DNA of 64,000 bases from Lota lota (Eukaryota; Chordata; Actinopteri; Gadiformes; Lotidae): contig JACYXH010000019.1 in the NCBI GenBank assembly GCA_026745465.1, forward strand, positions 2,547,456-2,611,455. The letters are read 5' to 3'. The notes below the pieces were generated by a model that saw only the letters and a program-made list of their open reading frames with translations, was not told where the DNA came from and did no database searches. Positions 61,786 through 64,000 of this stretch are shown here, piece by piece (position 1 is the stretch's first letter; every line of letters begins with the position of its first letter). A program made the position numbers and the translations under genes.

Positions 61786-62571
61786 CTACACACACACACA
61801 CAACATATAAAAAATATGAGAGTACTTCATAAGTGTGTTCATTCCACATGTGAATGGATGAACCCTATGCATGGGTGAGCGTTATGAACGATTGAACTGT
61901 GCTAATTGCTGAATGGATTGTTTGTTTCCGTCGCCGTGGTGACAGGACGACTCGGAGGACAGTGAGACAGACGGGGATGAGGAGGACGGATCCCAGTCAA
62001 GCACAAACATGGCGTCACGCTTTCACAGGTAAACACACACAGACTTTCTGGGATAAAAGTCTGCATTTTAGGATTTGTACTCTCCGAATATTAATCTAGC
62101 CGGTCAAGGTCCAGTGAGCTACAGTTTAATTTAAAATAGTATCTCGTTTTTTTAATTTTTAAACTGGCTCATCCAGCAATTGTGACGCACTTATCTAACA
62201 CCCTTTCAATCCAAAAGAGCTTTATTGGCATGGGAAACAAACATTGACACTGCCAAAGCAGTTAAGAAAAAAGAAAGAAGCAAAAAGAACAACATGGACA
62301 TGTAACATATGGGAAATGTCAAAATGTCAATGTCAAAATCCAAATTCCCTCCTTCAGCCCTGATGCTCCACCCCAGTACCTGCACATGGCCAACATGGCC
62401 GCAGCAGCCCCGGCCCCTTCGATGCCAGGCGGCCCCCCACCGGGCCCCATGCCCCCGGGCTCCTTCGCCCCCCACCCCTCCATGGTGGGAGCCACGCCCC
62501 CTGCCCAGCCCACCAGCGTGCCGCACAAAGAAGCAGAGGATGACGACGACGATGAAGACTATGACTCTTAG
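57507..62571 (+). CDS. drap1: DR1-associated protein 1 / NC2 alpha (242 aa)
   Basis: Seven exons: 57507-57548, 58197-58269, 58454-58547, 58996-59127, 61395-61485, 61946-62028, 62358-62571; 729 nt with agreeing phases. The product pairs with DR1 (NC2 beta) through a histone fold, binds TBP on promoters and blocks TFIIA/TFIIB entry in the nucleus. The N-terminus [14 protein letters not shown] is the family signature. The histone fold (about residues 10-80) has [33 protein letters not shown] and [13 protein letters not shown]. Then come [16 protein letters not shown], a basic segment ([19 protein letters not shown]), an acidic stretch ([15 protein letters not shown]), a Pro/Met/Ala-rich region and the end [10 protein letters not shown], like the human protein (205 aa). 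It is longer than human because of the Pro-rich insert in exon 7. Confidence 0.96.
57653..57702. repeat. (TATC)n microsatellite
   Basis: About 50 bp of tetranucleotide repeat in drap1 intron 1, with diverged copies to about 57770. Confidence 0.95.
58866..58975. repeat. SINE/LINE tail plus (GT)n at the drap1 exon 4 acceptor
   Basis: 'gggtaaaagtgtctgctgaa' then 'tgtaaaac' is the fish V-SINE type tail (58866-58900), running into a 75-bp (GT)n (58901-58975), then GCTGGTGTTGCCTGTACCCAG and exon 4 at 58996. The microsatellite probably grew from the SINE tail. Confidence 0.75.
59128..61074 (+). other. drap1: drap1 intron 4, first part, nothing recognised
   Basis: AT-rich sequence without supported exons or RNA genes; short ORFs lack family similarity. 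Confidence 0.4.
61075..61270 (+). repeat. V-SINE-like element, near full length
   Basis: Plus orientation: tRNA-like head with 'aggttctgggtttgatcccc', core 'cctgtaggcgtccttgagca', tail 'tttggatcaaaacgtctgcc' then 'aagcagtaaa'. In drap1 intron 4. Confidence 0.75.
61615..61800. repeat. Retroelement-like fragment plus (TA)n
   Basis: 'gaatcagaaaagctttattg', 'ccaagtatg' and 'acatacaaggaatttgtgtt' form a phrase common in fish genomes (a related piece is at 45705-45740), followed by (TA)n and (CA)n. Confidence 0.5.
62210..62270. repeat. Fish interspersed repeat fragment
   Basis: 'aaaagagctttattggcatg' with 'acattgacactgccaaagca', another common fish repeat phrase, in drap1 intron 6 about 90 bp before exon 7. 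Confidence 0.45.
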
Positions 62572-62976
62572 CCTCCCCCCCTCCTCCGGTTACCTTTGTA
62601 CACACAAAACAAAAACACATGCACACTTTCTCTCTTGTTTTTATCCCCTTTTTATTTTCTCTCAAGTTGGTCTGTTCACGGCTGCTCGGAAGAAAGGGGG
62701 GAAAGGTGTTCGGATCGCAGACCCCTCTCTTCCTCTCTTCCTCTCTTCTAAAGGAAAAGAAAATATCCCACACTGGTTGGCCGACCACCACCCCTGATAC
62801 CGGTGACAACCGGTTGTGTGTTCATTGTGATGTTTTTAATTTCTCATTTCAAAAGACCAAAAATAGGGAAATCCTTTTTTTTTTTTTTTTTTTTTTTTAT
62901 AGAGACGAACTCAACTCTTATTAAGATGCACGTTATTCTGATTCGGACTCCACCCTCCTTCTCCACCTCTACACTC

Positions 62977-63036
<60 letters not shown>

Positions 63037-63960
63037 TCTCCCCTCCATTTTAGTTTTCCCTCTCGCATTTCTCTGGTTTCATTACATTGGAGCGCATCTG
63101 TCCTCCGCTTCACTCAAGCCCTCAGGTCGGTTCCCCAAATGATGAAGATAATAATTATATTATTAGCAGTCGAAGCCTTAGAACCTGACAGTACTGATAC
63201 TGTAGATTGAAAGGTCTGCTGTGTCTAAAACTTAAGTCTAGTGCAAAAAAAGAGCGCTAGCTAAGCGTGGAGCAGTTCATAAGGGAATGCTAGGCTAGGT
63301 CAGTGTACTGTTAATTGTTATCAACTGAAAACTATGGAAGCCAAACTCCTTTTCAGGCTATGTTATGTCACTTGCTGCTGGTCTAACCACCATCCCCCCC
63401 CCCCCCCCCCCCCCCCCCATTTTAATTCCTGATTTTATGAAGATTTTAGGTTTTTCTTTTTTTTTTCCTTTCTTTTTTAAATGTCTATTAGTGATGACCG
63501 TTATTCCACAGAATCGTATCGTTTATCTCCCCCATCATTTGTCAAGAGACTAGAGAGGTCTACCACTGGCCATACCACGTCAGGGAAAATACTGTGAGTC
63601 TCAAACCATAACTTTGTTTTTAAAGTTGTACTTTATTTTCTCCCGCCATTTTCTTCAAGGTCCCGCCCCCGATTATTTACCTTTTTGTCGTTTATTTGCT
63701 TTTAAGGTATTTGGGTTCCCAAACAGTTTTTTCTTTCTTTCTTTCTTTTTAAAAATAATTCTCTGTATTCATTGTTTTTGTCTATTTAGTTAGTTTTTTA
63801 AATTGAATTGAATGCTAGGGCTCCCATTTATTTGTACGACTAAACATGAAATGGTATTAAAAGAATAAAAGTGGACAGTGGAAAATTGATATTGTCTTAT
63901 ACAACTTTTAACATTCTTTTCATTTTGTATGGGTGAAATAAAGTTTGGGATTCAATTAAG
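62572..63960 (+). other. drap1: drap1 3' UTR
   Basis: About 1.4 kb ending at either of two AATAAA signals (63864-63869 and 63937-63942). It contains a T run (62875-62899), a (TA)n block (62983-63032) and a C run (63393-63418). No ORF of interest. Confidence 0.6.
63937..63942 (+). terminator. drap1: Distal poly(A) signal of drap1
   Basis: AATAAA followed by a GT/T-rich region (gtttggga, later tgcttttttgtttag). A second AATAAA is 73 nt upstream. Confidence 0.6.
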
Positions 63961-64000
63961 AAAAATACGAAAATGAGTGGAATGCTTTTTTGTTTAGTTT

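Overview
The window is vertebrate nuclear DNA from a ray-finned fish. Genes are split into many short exons with GT/AG introns whose phases agree. Every recognised protein is closest to a vertebrate family, and the repeats are typical of teleosts (tRNA-derived SINEs with a fish-type tail, hAT elements and MITEs). More than 25 long AC/GT tracts, several over 150 bp, suggest a gadiform such as a cod. That species guess is an inference from repeat style, not proven.

Layout, left to right. (1) 1-6.3 kb: two tandem minus-strand genes for a V-set immunoglobulin receptor. The right copy (exons 6235 to 3374) is intact, 239 aa, with signal peptide, Ig domain, TM helix and a tyrosine-containing tail. 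The left copy runs off the window edge and has a stop codon inside its Ig domain. (2) 6.3-8.6 kb: gene-free, with AT-rich repeats and a MITE fragment. (3) 8.7-22.9 kb (+): slc29a2-like equilibrative nucleoside transporter, 12 coding exons, 467 aa. (4) 25.7-39.2 kb (-): a beta-type protein phosphatase 1 catalytic subunit, 8 exons, 327 aa, with a 9.8 kb first intron full of repeats. (5) 40.4-55.5 kb (+): rela (NF-kB p65), 11 coding exons, 663 aa, with a complete 2.5 kb hAT transposon in intron 8 that still has its 8-bp target duplication. (6) 55.5-56.7 kb (-): c11orf68 (UPF0696/BLES03), intronless coding region, tail-to-tail with rela. (7) 57.5-63.9 kb (+): drap1 (NC2 alpha), 7 exons, 242 aa, head-to-head with c11orf68.

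slc29a2, rela, c11orf68 and drap1 all have human counterparts on 11q13, so this is a conserved syntenic block. The c11orf68/drap1 divergent pair also matches the human arrangement. The genes serve unrelated housekeeping and signalling roles: nucleoside uptake, Ser/Thr dephosphorylation, NF-kB transcription, and TBP repression. The least explained part is the Ig receptor pair. The most unusual structural theme is how often long TG or CA tracts sit within a few bases of exon ends in slc29a2, rela and drap1.
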